Shown: positions 11,326 to 24,179, numbered from the stretch's first letter. The stretch is 64,000 bases of DNA from Daucus carota subsp. sativus (GCF_001625215.2 NC_030383.2:53874380-53938379); one strand, 5' to 3'. Made by a program: numbers and translations. Notes: generated from the letters alone by a model not told the origin.

Positions 11326-14300
11326 ATGCAGATGGCAACTTGCGAACATTACGAGGAGTGTTGTAAAGCGCGAGCCCTCGTTGTCCAGTTTGCAAGGGAG
11401 ATTGATTACAAAAATGAGAAATTGTTTGAAATGGAGCGCAGGATGGACGAGAGAGAAAAGGAGTTTCAAGCATATAAGGAAGGTACAATTACTAGAGAAG
11501 GATAATATACTTTGACATTGAAAAGCAGTATTATCATATTTGCTTTGATTTTATTTTTCATTACAGGATTTGGGGTTTCATTAAGTTGGCAGTAAGCTAG
11601 AAATAATTTGATAAAAAATTATCAGGATAGAATAGACGTTGTAGTACCTCGGAGGTTAAAACACAAATAGAATTATTTCAGTTTTAAGAAATTCTGGATA
11701 TAGAATATCTTTTGTAGCAACACTGTGCACTCCACGGATTAGTTCATATATAGTGTATGTATGTGCTTAAGTATAAATTAACAACAGATTCATCGCATAT
11801 CTAGTATCCCATGATAGTGAATATATTTTTTTTTTTTTTTTTGAAGAATGATAGTGAATATATTAAATGTTCATTGAGGTTATCCAATTGGAAAACATAG
11901 TTTGCTTTATAATACTGTTACTGTGCTTGCCTCGTGATTTATTCAAATGTTTTGTCTATCCATTAAACAAGAAAATGAGAGGCTGAAGGATAAAATGGAG
12001 TTACTGAAGAAAGAGGTTGAAAAGCTAGTAAAGGTTCTTGAGGAAACTCAATACAAATCTCTCCTAGAGCAAAAAAAATTATTGGCAAAGAATGAAAAGT
12101 TGAAGTATGAATTTGAGTCTCAAAAGAAATTGTGTGGGAGACTAGATGCAGATTTGAAAGAGCAAGGATATGACCTGATGGTACAAAAAAGTTCGTTGAT
12201 TAACAGAGAAAAATTGATTTTTGAAAGGGAATGTCAACTAAACAAGCGAATTAAGATGTTGCAAGAGACAGAGGACAGACAGGTGCTGAAGGACACGAGT
12301 ATAATGAGAAAGGAACAGAAGGTATGTGTTGTTTTCAACTGAGAAATATCAATATATCCCTAGAAAAAGTGACCTGTTTATCAATTTATATGTAATGCTC
12401 CCTAAATTCCCAACTAGATGATCAATGCTCACCTTTTAACAAAAGGCTATTCAAACAATTTTATTTGTAAAATTAATATAATTTCCTTTAAGATTTGTTT
12501 TATTTGATATGATCATTGTAACTTTTAACTCATAAGGTTATATATCTGTACTATTTGTAGTTAGCTTTTAGGTTTTTTTTACATACTTTGAATGTGCTAA
12601 TTCAATCTTTAAACTTGATTTTTCAATTAAATTTTGGAAGGCAACAGTGGTCACCGATTTTATAATTGAGTAAGAAAATTTAATGTTTGACTATTATGTC
12701 TGAGTTCTCTGCAATTTAAACTTATCATGTTAATGCAAACTGCTACATGTTAAATTGGTGGCCAGTTTTAGTACTAGAATGGCGAGCTGGATGGTACATT
12801 TTGTGTCTAATGCTTTATTTTACAATGTGAATCACCGGTGATTGCTAAGACTGTCAGAACTCCAGTGGTAATTACATCACTGACATCAAGTTTTACACTG
12901 CCATTGTGTCATTCCACAACTGCATCGACCGGAAATATTTAATATTTTTAGTGGTTGCCTGAGGGTTGTAGTGATTTTGTGAGCCAATGTAGTTGGAGAT
13001 GATTAGCATGACAAGGTGTTTGGATTGATGCAGGCCCCGATGGTTGCTCATTATGTAGTGGACCAGCAGCCTTTGCAGTTGATAAAGGTATTCACATTAT
13101 TCCTTAGCAATAATAACTGTTGGGCTTTCGTTGGAAATGTTTATTTTGGGAACTGGGAACTTCTCCAAGGTACCAATTTTCTTAAATGTTTACAAAATTA
13201 ACTGTACGCTTGAAGGTAGATGACATATTTACTATCTTGTCAAGAAATTTCTCAAAATAGAATTTACAGTGCTACAGTAATGTTGCAGAGAGCCTTTTTT
13301 ATAAGAATTTGAATAATTTGTCTACTTGATAAAAATTAGCTTGGCCAATACAAATGCTGTACCAAAAATTCTTTTAGCAGAGGAAGATAAAATTCATCCT
13401 CGCACAGGGAAATTAAAAAACCTTCAGTCAAGAAAATAATTGCTTTTTCTAGATCCACAAAAGACAATCTCCTCTTTGTTTATCCATGAAAACAAATGCG
13501 TAAAGTGTTAATTATCATATCAACCAAAGAATCTCAAGTAGAGCTATGTAATGCATCCGCAAACAATCTTTGTAGAAACGAAAAAACTTTGAGGTTCAAC
13601 TTTAACAATTTCCTTGTTCCTGTACATATTATAGTATTAGTGATATGGTGTTGTCAGAGTCTTGATTTCTTTCTGAATACCAGGAACAATTAATTGGTCA
13701 CATATTTCATAATATTTTACTGCTTAGTTACAAAGCTTTGAGTAGAACCATTTCAGCTTTCCATTCCATCAATTCTTGTTGTGGCCAAAAATATCAAGTT
13801 AGGTGATTGCCTTCCACAGTGATACCCATGAAAATGGATTTCGTTGCTGTCAGGGACTAACTGAAACCTTATAAGGCTTTGTTTGCTTTATTGAATTAAA
13901 TTCCTGGATGATATAAATATTTGATCTAGATTCATTATGTATATATCTCTAATATTAATTCATTATCATATGGGATGATAATACCTAGGAAGTGGGTGAA
14001 ATTACTAGTGCCCCTTAAATGAATCAGAAAGTGTCTAAAAAATAGTATGCATGTAGGATTATTTTAGAGAATTATGACAAAATAAGTGAAAATGTGGAAT
14101 AACTCAGGGATTTATAATCCTTGCAAACAAGCATAGCATAGAACTTCAGTTGAGTCTGAATGTTTAAACCTAAGGTCTGAATTTTTAATTTTGAAACTGC
14201 ATATAGTGAAAAATAAAAGAGTACAGTGGATAGGGTAAGAGCTGGAAACTAAAAAAAACTTAAGGACAGAATGAAAATATTAAAAACTTAAGCTTACTGC

Positions 14301-16008
14301 TCATACTGTTTAAATCTTACATAGTTATATAATTTCCGGGTGCAAGTTGCATTTTGTAAATATAGAAAGCCATAAATTTATTGGACGCAGTGCAACTTTT
14401 GGATTTCTGGTTGTTTAAATTAAATACTAGCCAGGGAAGATAAATGTCATCTTAAGGGTATTGTACAGAAGAGTCTGGTTAAAGAGCGTTTGTATTTACT
14501 GTATATTGTCATTATTAATCTACTCATATATCTCTGTATTTTTATTTTTGCTATAATCTACTCATTTGTTCATTGCATCTCTTTTTCATTTCACCTCTGC
14601 GTTCAGTTTTCTATCTGTATTCTTCACCACAACTTTTCAAATCAAGGGGATTCAAACAATATGATTGATCTGCAGGTAGAAGATCCTAGCTGTAACAGAA
14701 GTGATGATACATATGCACCTGGTAAAGATGCAGAGGAGAAACTTAGAAAAGAACTGGAATACTTTGAAAGCCTTAATAAAACTTTGATGATCAAGGAGTC
14801 CATGAGTAACCGTGAGCTGCAAGATGCCCGCAATGAAGTGATAGAGGTATGTTTGCTTCTCTTCTCTTCTCTTTTTACTTCCTTCCTTGGCACTGCTAGT
14901 GCACTTCCCAGTTGCAGCATTTTTTATTAGCTAAATTCTGTCTTTTGACATGTCATTGATCCTGGTCTATCTCTACAAGGGTTTGGAAGGTATGCTAAAT
15001 CCTCGTTCAGTATTTTGTATCAAAAGAATGGGGGAGGTTAATCGAAAAGTTTTCCAAGAAATATGCCAGCAGAGCTGCACTGCTGAAGATTGGGAAGAGC
15101 AGTCTGCAACACTATGTTCACTTTGGGAACGTCGTGTTCGGGATGCACATTGGCATCCTTTCAAAAGAGTAACCATTGATGGGAAACTGCAGGTACATGT
15201 GTATGTAAACCATTAACATCATTATATTGTTTGTGTCATCCTCGTTATGTTATTCTTTAACTTGTTGATTATATAGACTTCTTCCAGGTGGAATTAACTT
15301 TTGCATTTTCTTTTAACATTTTACACTTGAGCTTTCTAATGACAAAAGGAATGTTGTTTTCTTGTGTGATTAATTACATTCGTTGTGTTCAGGTTACTTG
15401 ATAAGTACCTTTTCTATATAATTTATTATTACTTCGATATATAGAAATCACAGTATTGAATTCATCTGGAAAGAAGAACACTAATGTTATGACTAATTCG
15501 CAGAGAAGTCCTGTTAGACTGCAGATTACAGACTAAAATGGCTGGCTTCACTTTTGTAATGTTGTTTTGCTGAATAACGTATTCATTTGTTACCATGAAG
15601 TCTCTATCATTGTCAATCTTTCTGTCTGTTAAACTGAGTACTTGGAAACTTACACAAGTTCCAAGTTAATTTGTTTAGATCTTTAGGCAAGTATGGACTT
15701 AGTTACCCTGTGACCTACCTAGCTGAGTATTTGTTTGTTCTATCAGATTGTAATCTCTAGATCTGCAGGAAGTAATAAACGAAGATGATAAAAAACTGAA
15801 AGGCCTGAAGAACGAATGGGGCGAGAATGCATACCAGGCTGTAGCTGATGCATTGTTAGAGCTAAATGAGTACAACCCGAGTGGGAGGTATCCAGTTCCT
15901 GAGCTCTGGAATTCAAAGAGGGGGAGAAGAGCTAGTTTGAAAGAGATCATCGGATACATAATCAAGCAGTGGAGGACTCACAAGCGCAGAAGAACATCAG
16001 TGAGATGA
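11326..16008 (+). CDS. Coiled-coil XH-domain protein, IDN2/FDM-related, copy B
   Basis: Proposed exons: 11326-11482, 11972-12321, 13034-13087 (least certain), 14676-14846, 14980-15192, 15769-16008; about 394 aa. Two in-frame ATGs (11326, 11332) are possible starts; the difference is two residues. Exon 1 (CKARALVVQFAREIDYKNEK) is clearly paralogous to gene A exon 1 (LVVSLAKEVDFKNQK) and ends in the same phase. Exon 2 is one long coiled coil. The last three exons give KTLMIKESMSNRELQDARNE, then an XH domain with IKRMGEVNRKVFQE, LCSLWERRVRDAHWHPFK, LLELNEYNPSGRYPV, ELWNSKRGRR and a basic tail. As in gene A, no XS or zf-XS domain precedes it. Likely role: XH-mediated partner in small-RNA-directed methylation complexes (inference from family). 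Confidence 0.75.
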
Positions 16009-16842
16009 ATCCTCAGCTTGAAGTAGTTTGAAGGTGGCTCTAAATTGCTATATAATGCTTCTGACAAATAGAAACCTAAATACATAGCTCATAAATTTAA
16101 ACAATCCATATAATTTGTATGCTAATTGTATCAGACTTGACCAGCAGATGTTAATTAGCTATGTTATCAAAAAGATTTCAGCTATTTCTTCAAATCTTGT
16201 GTCATCTTATGATTGTGCTAATTGACTATAGTTTTGACTGATGATGTGTAGTATGTGCATCACCTTGACAAAATGACAGGAGTTCTAAACGCCAATTTTT
16301 GTATTCATCATTTTCAACATGACTGCAGACAGTGTTGCTAGTTCTCCTGGTCTCTGTTGCTCTATTTCAGGATTGTAAATGAATGGAGCGTAGTCCAGTT
16401 TTCACTTATCAAGTTCGAGTTCAGTAGAGTGTCGTCGTTAAATTATCCAACATTTTTTGTTCTTGTTCGACTTTAAGTTTGAGAAAAACAAGTCGAGTTC
16501 AAGTTTAACGAGTCAGATCAATTACGAGTCAGAGCTTTGGCTCGGCTCGAATTTCTTGATGAATAAATTTTATTCTTTGAACTCGAGTTTGATAACGAAC
16601 CGAGTCGAGTCAAACTTACAGTAAAATGGCTTAGTTTAGAGTCCTACTCTCTTTATGGAAGAGCATACCTAGTGCAGAAGCCATTTTCATTTTCATTTTC
16701 ATTTACATTTTCAATTGGTCCACTTTCTTGTCACATGAAATACTAAATGAACGTGTGATCACTGATCAGGTATTTCACTCCTTCAGTGTTCTCAGAGCAA
16801 GTCGCAGTGGGAAGGCCTGCGTGCTAACATGAAAGAGATTTT
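16009..16842. other. 3' flank of XH gene B
   Basis: Low-complexity tract around 16430-16620 rich in GAGTTC/GAGTCGAGT motifs (TCGAGTTC, CGAGTCGAGTCAAAC), typical of a decayed plant interspersed repeat. No ORF. Confidence 0.35.
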
Positions 16843-17165
16843 AATCATTGGACTTCAAATCATTCTAATCGGGCTTCTTTTTTTTTTTTCTTTTTCTAAT
16901 CGGGCTTTTGAATATCATTAAACTTTTAATCATAATTTAAAATTCTAAATACCAGCATATTTTGTATTATAATTTAAAATTTAATGAATATTCAAAAGAT
17001 ACATTTTATAAAATTTGAATTGAATATCCTCAAATTTCATAAGCGAATAAATCTTTTAGAACTTCAATTGAATATCCAAAATTTTGATACATTTTATAAA
17101 ATTTGAATTGAATATCCTCAAATTTCATGAGCGAAGAAATCTTTTAAAACTTCAGTTGAATACGA
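16843..17165. repeat. Decayed copy of the GGGGTGTATTC-type MITE, with internal duplication
   Basis: It shares the repeated words AATTGAATATC and TCAAATTTCAT with the better copy at 19496-19957. It contains an internal tandem duplication of about 75-80 bp (units beginning GATACATTTTATAAAATTTG near 16998 and 17086). Confidence 0.5.
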
Positions 17166-17326
17166 CTCTTAATACGATAATCTTCTTGTCTCTGTATTCA
17201 ACACAAATAGCCAGCATGGTTAATTAAAAATAAATTATAAATAAGAAAAATTCTTTATCTTAAATTTTTATTTAGTCAGAAATGCTCTTATAAAATTACA
17301 CAATTGAGAAGATATTAAGTAAATAC

Positions 17327-17673
17327 CAGTGTTCTAAAAATTGCGATTTAACCGATTAATCCCCTGCAAGGTCGGCCACTGATTCGATTTTTGAAATCCG
17401 ATTAATCCTTATGTATATTTCTTAATTGAAGTATATATGTTCAATTATCAAAATTAAAATATTATATTACTTTAAATATGAATAATTATAGAGTTTATGA
17501 ATATAATAAATATATTAGTTACTAAATAGCTAATATAATAATAACTAAATATTAACTAATATTTTAATATTAAAATAAATCCGATTTTTACTCTGATTAA
17601 TCCCCGATTTCTGATTAATCCCTGAATTGGTAGTTCAACCGATTAGATCCGATTCCCGATTTCTGTAACACTG
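17327..17673. mobile_element. hAT-type MITE, copy 1
   Basis: 347 bp, starting CAGTGTTCTAAAAA and ending TTTCTGTAACACTG, so the ends form a short imperfect TIR with CAGTGTT outermost. It is flanked by a perfect 8-bp duplication GTAAATAC (17319-17326 and 17674-17681), as expected for the hAT superfamily. A second full copy lies at 48010-48381 with its own different 8-bp duplication. No coding capacity. Confidence 0.9.
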
Positions 17674-17838
17674 GTAAATACGTTATACGCATGAATATCA
17701 ATGCATCATTTTCGTATCACTAACCGAATCAAAATATATTCAAAAAAGAAAACCGATTAAAATCTTTGTTAGGACCTAAATTTACAATAACACCCTCAAA
17801 CCAGAATAAACACAAACCCTATGAATCACCGTGCCCTC

Positions 17839-18115
17839 TATATATAACACCAACGCCTATGCTCTTTACAATTCACTTGTGTTCTTCGCCGCCCCCATCA
17901 ATATTTTCTCCTTTTTCCTCTAATCTCTCCCATTTTTCTCGATTTCATGTACAACAATGGGGGCAGTGATTAAAAAGAGAGAGGGCTGGAGCGGGTCGGA
18001 TCTTGTAATTCGGATCTGATGCCGCCCCATCTCGGTTGGCTCTACTGGCATCCCCGCCGTGAAAGATTCATCTTAAGTTACACTTGATATGAGCCCCTCC
18101 CGAGCCACCCATTTT
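17839..18115 (+). promoter_or_regulatory. Promoter-like block with CT-rich leader and overlapping mini-ORFs
   Basis: A TATA box (TATATATAA, 17839-17847) is followed by a pyrimidine-rich leader (about 17880-17945) and a GC-rich patch that stands out from the AT-rich surroundings. An ATG at 17956 opens a 20-codon ORF (MGAVIKKREGWSGSDL...). Its TGA overlaps the ATG of a second 22-codon ORF by one base (TGATG at about 18017). That ORF (MPPHLGWLYWHPRRER...) is followed by a third ATG 2 bases after its stop. This looks like a leader with upstream ORFs of a real or former gene. I could not identify a main CDS downstream. Confidence 0.35.
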
Positions 18116-19119
18116 CTTGTATATTTATTTTAAATTTGTTAATTTTATTTTGCATTGATTTTTATTATGGGTGCAGATTTTTGGTTCTGTATCTATATGC
18201 GTCGATGCACACATGAAAAGCCTTTTGTTGTTTGCAATTTCTTGATTTATTTGTGTATGCATACATTTATGTGTGCTATACATTTTATTTCGAGATGATA
18301 ATTGTAAAGAATATAAGGCAGCGGCCAGACAACCGTAGAGATGGATTCCACAGATGAACAGCTTTTCTCGTTCTGTTTGTCTACTAATTAAATCTCACAT
18401 CTTGTATTTTTTTTTTCGATATTATTTTTTTAGTTTTGACTAAAAGCAGTTTTAAGAGTTACTGTAGTTTATATGTACTGTATGAAATTTGAAATCAAAA
18501 GATAAAGGACCATCAGCTAGCTGATGGTATAACCTAAAATTTGATAATGTTGTGGTTGGAAGCCCATACATATCCCAGTAATGTTAATAAAAGGCGTTTT
18601 GATTTTTTAAACGTAATTTGAGATCTTAATAAACAAATGACAAATTTATTTTTATTTTTATAATATAGGAAAATATTCCATTGATTATTTATCGTTTTTT
18701 ATATTTGAAAAAATTATTTATGAGTATATATTTTATTGAAGAGATAAAAAGATGAAAAATGAAATAAAAAGAGAAAGTGAGATGAATATTGCTATGTTTT
18801 TTTTCATGGGTTTGATTTTCTCTTTTTTTTTTCATGGGTTTGATTTTCTCTTCCTTATAAATTTTGCTGTGTTTTTTTTATGAAAAAATCATTTTAATAA
18901 TGAAAAGTCCTATTACATTTATAATCGAACAAATATAAAATAGAAATGATTACTGATTAATCTATTTTTTTATGAAATCATGTGATTTGTTGAAGATGAG
19001 ATATCTATGAGTAGCTTTTTTCCCACATCCGATTGAACTTAATCTTGTTTGAACTATTGAAGATCATACTCATAAAAATATAGAAAAAAATTAAAATCTC
19101 ATCGAAGAGAGAAAAAATG
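18116..19119. other. AT-rich intergenic DNA
   Basis: No gene seen. A short tandem duplication of TTTCATGGGTTTGATTTTCT occurs at about 18803-18850. Confidence 0.5.
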
Positions 19120-19212
19120 TAACTCACCCCGGGTTCGACTCTGGCTCACCCCGAGAATTATTAGAACAGATACTAAGTTGTAAGGCATATAAGCCTGCAT
19201 TGTCAAAAAAAT
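19120..19212 (+). repeat. SINE-like fragment
   Basis: Contains GGGTTCGACTCTGGC, resembling a Pol III B box (GGTTCRANNC), and ends in a short A-run after TGCATTGTC. Only the downstream part of a tRNA-derived SINE would be present. Weak evidence. Confidence 0.3.
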
Positions 19213-19495
19213 AACTAGAGATAAATAAATTTTAGATTTGAAGTGGAATCACATAAAATAGAACCAGAATCATAGAAACAGGAGGATTGGAAATCCTGCT
19301 TGAAATAGAGAAGAAAGACATAGAAGAAAGACAGAGACAGTGAAATCTTTAATTCTTTTGGATCTAAGAGTTCTCGCGATAATAGATCATTCTTTTAGAT
19401 CTAAGAATTCTCGTGATAATAGATCTAGAACAGAATCACAAAACCAAAAGAAATTATAAACTGAGATAAAAGAATTTTCAAAAGAATATATTTAC

Positions 19496-19957
19496 AGGGG
19501 TGTATTCGATTGGGATTTTAATGCATTGTTTTTAGTCTATTGATTTTAATAGATTGTATGAGATTTTGATTTTGTGCGGATTCTTGATGAAATGTCGCAG
19601 AGTTGATAGGATTTAGGTAAAATGCTTCGAAATCCCATTGAATTTGGTGGGATTTCAAAAAATTTAAAATACACTGAAAAATGCCACAAAATCCATCATT
19701 TTATGAAATGAAAAAAAATCCATCAGCATTTGAATATCATCAGATTTTAATGGATTTTAAACAATCCCAATTGAATACCATCAGATTTTAAAGCATAATT
19801 TAAAATCCCAATTGAATACCACCAGATTTTGTAGCATAATTTAAAATCCCAATTTAATACCTCAAGATTTTAACGGATTTCAAACAATCCCAATCGAATA
19901 CACTCGGATTTCATAAATGCAAAAAAATGCTTTAAAATCCCAATCCAATACACCCCT
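19496..19957. mobile_element. MITE with AGGGGTGTATTC termini
   Basis: 462 bp. The left end AGGGGTGTATTCGATTGG is mirrored on the right (reverse complement AGGGGTGTATTGGATTGG) and continues as GATTTTAA. The interior has repeated words (AATCCCAATTGAATACC, CAGATTTTAA). I could not find a clear target duplication, so the superfamily is left open. Decayed relatives lie at 16843-17165 and 61025-61455. Confidence 0.75.
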
Positions 19958-20061
19958 CTTAGAACAGAATCACAAAAATAAAAGAAATCAAACTGAAACA
20001 AAAAAAATCAAACTTAAAATCCACCTACTGTATTTGGAAAACTGATAGCAAAATTGTTTGG

Positions 20062-20283
20062 ATTTAGTAGTCGTTTGACTTTTTTGCACGCACTTCTAAG
20101 AATTTTGACCGCACGCATAAAATTGTTGTTTTTAAATTTTTTTCTTTTGTGAATGAAAATATATCACTAATATTTTTATCCACAAAAAAAATTATATATA
20201 ATTATTTTAGGTTTGTGGTCAAAACTCTTAAATATGTGCGCAAAAAAATCAAGAGACAATTATATCCAAACAGAAGGAGTATA
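20062..20283. repeat. Degenerate Stowaway-like MITE
   Basis: Internal words (GACTTTTTTGCACGCACTT, GGTCAAAACTCTTAAATATG) and the right end CAGAAGGAG followed by TA resemble the Stowaway elements at 46719 and 56600. The left terminus is not recognisable. Confidence 0.4.
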
Positions 20284-21226
20284 AATTAGTGTTTCGCCTA
20301 TATCTGATATTAAACCTTAAATTAGTACAAGATTCAACGTGTATTTTATTATCTTGCAACAAATTCAATTCATTGCAGGACAATGACGATGATTTCAGTG
20401 CCAATCATAGTAATGTCCAACTACATCTTTGTTTTGTATGTGATTATTATTTTATTTGTTAGGATTTCTGTGATTGAACACGATTATTATGAAATTATTA
20501 TTTTATGGTATGCATGATTTAGAAGTACTGCTTGTTGTTCACCGGTTTAAAAGTGCAGGATAGGATAGGGAGAAAAAACGAATGTGCAGGACAAATATCT
20601 GTAGCCCTTGGATGTGTAAAAAATGGATAGTTGTAATTAAGTCTCAAAAGCCTCCAAAAAATATGATCTTCATAAAACTTTCACACACACATCATGATGA
20701 GAGTCGAGACACCCCCCCCCTCCTCCCATTTTCTCTTCCCAAACTCTTTTCTCATTTTCTTTAATAATCTACTTTCTATATATAATATATAAGGTAACCA
20801 AGGGCAAAATATGCTAGAAAAATGCCTGTGAAATGACGAGTATGCCCTTGAATTATTCAGAATGACCCTTTTGTCATAACCAATCAGACAACACAGAGCA
20901 AGACTCTTCCGTTGCTTTCTCAAAGTTTAGAAAAGATTCAGAATGATCCACGCCGGTTCTTGTCCTCCTAATCCATATTATATCTTAGGGGCTTCTGATC
21001 AAGTCCTCATGCAGAGATAAGTGACTGAACTCCAACATGGATAAGTTTTGTTTAGTTGCAGTTCGACTTGGGTTCGTTTTTGCGGCGTGGAGTTGGTTTC
21101 CGGAATCTATTATGAATAGGAGAAAGAACCTAAAGGGTGAGATAAATCCTACATAGGCAGGTATTTTGATCGTCTATTTTGCTATGCTTTTGAGTTTTGA
21201 ATATGTGTTTTGTTATTTAATGTGCT

Positions 21227-21562
21227 ATGATATATGTGGTACCAATTCCTGGTGTTTACCTGCCTGTTTCGTCCTTGAAAATTGACCTCGATGTGTTTGA
21301 TGAAAGCTCCCTGACATTTGATAAAAGTTTCCTGCAAGTTATATGCGTCAGTCTATGTTCTTCTTCGTTGGTAACAGTCTTAAAGCTGTTCAAGCGGTTC
21401 TTTTATGTGCTCAGCGTTGGGATCACGTCGTGCTTGGGCAGGGCAGTTTCTAACCAAAGAGCTGGAGCCTGGAAGAGTACATCTGATTCAGTTAACAAAC
21501 ACCAAACTAGGTTGATGTTGCACCGCAGCAAATGTGTTCAAAGCCATTCAGAGAGCAACTAA
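21227..21562 (+). other. ORF inside Helitron, unrecognised
   Basis: A 111-codon open frame from an ATA/ATG-rich start, with a hydrophobic middle (LCSSSLVTVLKLFKRFFYVL). No motif recognised; it may be chance or part of captured host sequence. Confidence 0.2.
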
Positions 21563-22635
21563 TTTATTTCTTTATATTTCATGCATATTCTATCTCACTT
21601 TTTTAGTTGCGCATCTGCACCATTACTAGAGTTATCTATTGCATATTGCAATACAAACATTGCATAATGTTCACTGTCACCATATAAGCAATATTGGAAA
21701 GAATCTTACAACAATTAGATATTAATGCTATGTTATCTTCTTAGACGGGCAGGATTTACCGAAGCAAGAGGGAGACTATCCATTTAGCCATCACAAGCTA
21801 ACCATTCGATTTTATGAAGCATCAGCAGCTCACTAGCTCAGGATCGGAAACTGGAAGGGTTGGTTCTTTATGCTATTTTGAAATTATGGAGGCCTAATCC
21901 AGCTGAATTAACTCTACTATTGACTTGGAAGAAATGATTCTGCTCTTCTTACAATTTCTCCAAGTGCAGTTACTTTGACTGGTAGCAGTGACCCTTGCTA
22001 CATCGAAGCATATCATTTGACATATTCTAATGACGGCACCCTAAGGTTAACAATCCTTCTATGACGCTTTACAAATTCAGCTTAAATTCTAGAGTTCTGT
22101 ATTTCCCATTGCAATATGTTTCTATTTATTCAGTATTTATTAAGGATTTAATAAAGGTAATTTGCAAAGTAAGGAAAGCCTCCAGGCAATAATTAAAAGC
22201 TCTAGACTGATAGAGAAGGGCAGAGAAAAGTGGTGTTAATAATGACCTAGACGAACAATACAGGCTATGTTGCGTATGTTTATGATAAATAACTCGAAGA
22301 TTTGTCTTAAGATCTTTTATATGGTAACAGCATCTAGCTTCTTATCTATAGTTGACAAACTTCCAGTAGTTGACAGAATCATCAGAACTTATTCAGGTAT
22401 TAAATTTGAGAGAAATTGAACTAAGCCGTGTAGATATAAAAGTAGGTTTATCTGGTCCACTGGTTTACATGGATGGATTGTCAAGTTCTTAACTTTTGTC
22501 TTTGCTGAACTAAAAATTGTATGGAACTGTAAGACGAAATAGATTGGTATTTTCTTTAATTTTTAAGTTCTTATTAATATTTATAGAATAGCAATAAACT
22601 AAGTTGGCGTATATCCCTGCTTTGCTTCTGTGCTT

Positions 22636-22810
22636 GCGTGTTTTATAGTCATCAGCTTCCTCCTACGTCTGCAGCTCCCTTTCTTGAGCTAATTTAAATG
22701 TCTTTGAATAACTTTTCTTGTGTAAGCATCAGCCTCCTCCGTCTGCAGCTCCCTTTCTTGCGCTAATATAAATATCTTCGAATAGCTTTTCCTACTCATA
22801 TCATATGGAC
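22636..22810. repeat. Two-copy tandem repeat in Helitron
   Basis: Two units of about 75-80 bp, each with CATCAGC(T/C)TCCTCC, GTCTGCAGCTCCCTTTCTTG and a shared continuation. Confidence 0.7.
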
Positions 22811-23204
22811 AGTCTAATAGCAATTTAGTATTCCTGGTTCCTTTTGTGCGGCAGCTGAATTAATAGAATAATGTCTTCCCTGATCATGATTTTTAGCTAA
22901 AAATTAGGAAAAAACAGATGTTTCAAACTTCAACTAACATAGATAATTCAAAAAAAAATTCTTAAACTCCCCAATACGTGGGATTGCATTTCCCATTTCT
23001 GTTATCCGGCCTCATTATTGCCTTGTGTGTATTACAATTGGCTACCCTACTTAGATTTAGTCTTTCTCTGCTCTTTCTTGCAATTAAATCTTTGAATGTC
23101 GCACTATCTATAAATTTTTTATGCCTAAAGACAGATGGTAAATTAATGGATTTTATTGTATGGTCCCTTTGCTTGCAAAGTTGTTACAGGTAAAAAACAA
23201 ATGC

Positions 23205-23405
23205 GTGAAAACGGAAATCGGAACTAATTAGTGAAAGAATTGTTTAGCGAATAATCGGGGATTGATCAGAATGATTAATTGGGACATTAATCAGACATAT
23301 TAAATAATATAATAATTGAATTTAAAAAATCGAGTTGGCAAAATACCTTGTAGCGATTAATCCGGGTGATTAATCAGTTAACCGTTGATTTTTAAAACTA
23401 CGTGT
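23205..23405 (-). repeat. Decayed hAT-MITE relative, inverted
   Basis: The reverse complement shows TTTTAAAAATCAACGG, GATTAATC and ATCCCCGATT words in the order seen in the MITEs at 17327 and 48010, but with neither terminus clean. Confidence 0.5.
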
Positions 23406-24179
23406 GTAAGAGGAACAAATGGAGTATACCAGATTTTTGGTGGAGTTGCTTAGGAGTCCGCCTTAAATAATGGATTTATAATCATTGGGTATAAACAATT
23501 TCTAATATGTATTTGAAAATTTAAAATTTATTTCAACACAATATCGCAATGTAATCGATTTCAAGGTCCCTCCATCCAATTTTTCAATAACACAGTTGAA
23601 TGAATAACACAGTTGAATGATCCTCACCTTCTCCTATGCAATTCTCACACGACATACTCGCAGGAATGAAATAACGATAATTTCTACTTCATATGTTTTT
23701 AATAAAGTTTTATATCAGTTGGTGCTTCCAGATCGACTGTGACATGCTATTACTTTCATGTATTGTGAATTGTGTTAATCTTAGTGTATATGTCTCACAT
23801 GGTTCTCTGTTGGGAATTTTTCAGGAACCTGGTATTCTACCCTAGAAAAAGGTCAAATTTTGTAAATGCTCTATTTTACTTGGAATCACTTCCTTTGAAC
23901 AATATCAAGATCTACTACACAAAATACATACTAAATTTGAGTAAAATCTTGAGACTTGCTGCAACTTGCAAAGTTTGGTGTCTGCATATCAAGCTGTATA
24001 GTTTCAGTACAACTTGAACAGTTGAACTTAGGTTGAAGTCATTGTTTTTCGTGTATAGTCATAGTACTTGTATATTGTATTCAATAGTAATATGATCTGA
24101 TTAATTTTATTTTTTTGCTGACATGTATATGTGTGATCTGATTATAGTCGTTTAGTTTATGTTGTTTGCAGTAAGCAAG

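Noticed and set aside
17956-18115. A microRNA precursor in the GC-rich block
   Set aside because: GATGCC/GGCATC can pair, but I found no long stem and no known mature miRNA sequence.
20711-20730. C-rich run as a functional i-motif or promoter
   Set aside because: A short C9TCCTCCC tract alone without other promoter signals is not enough evidence.
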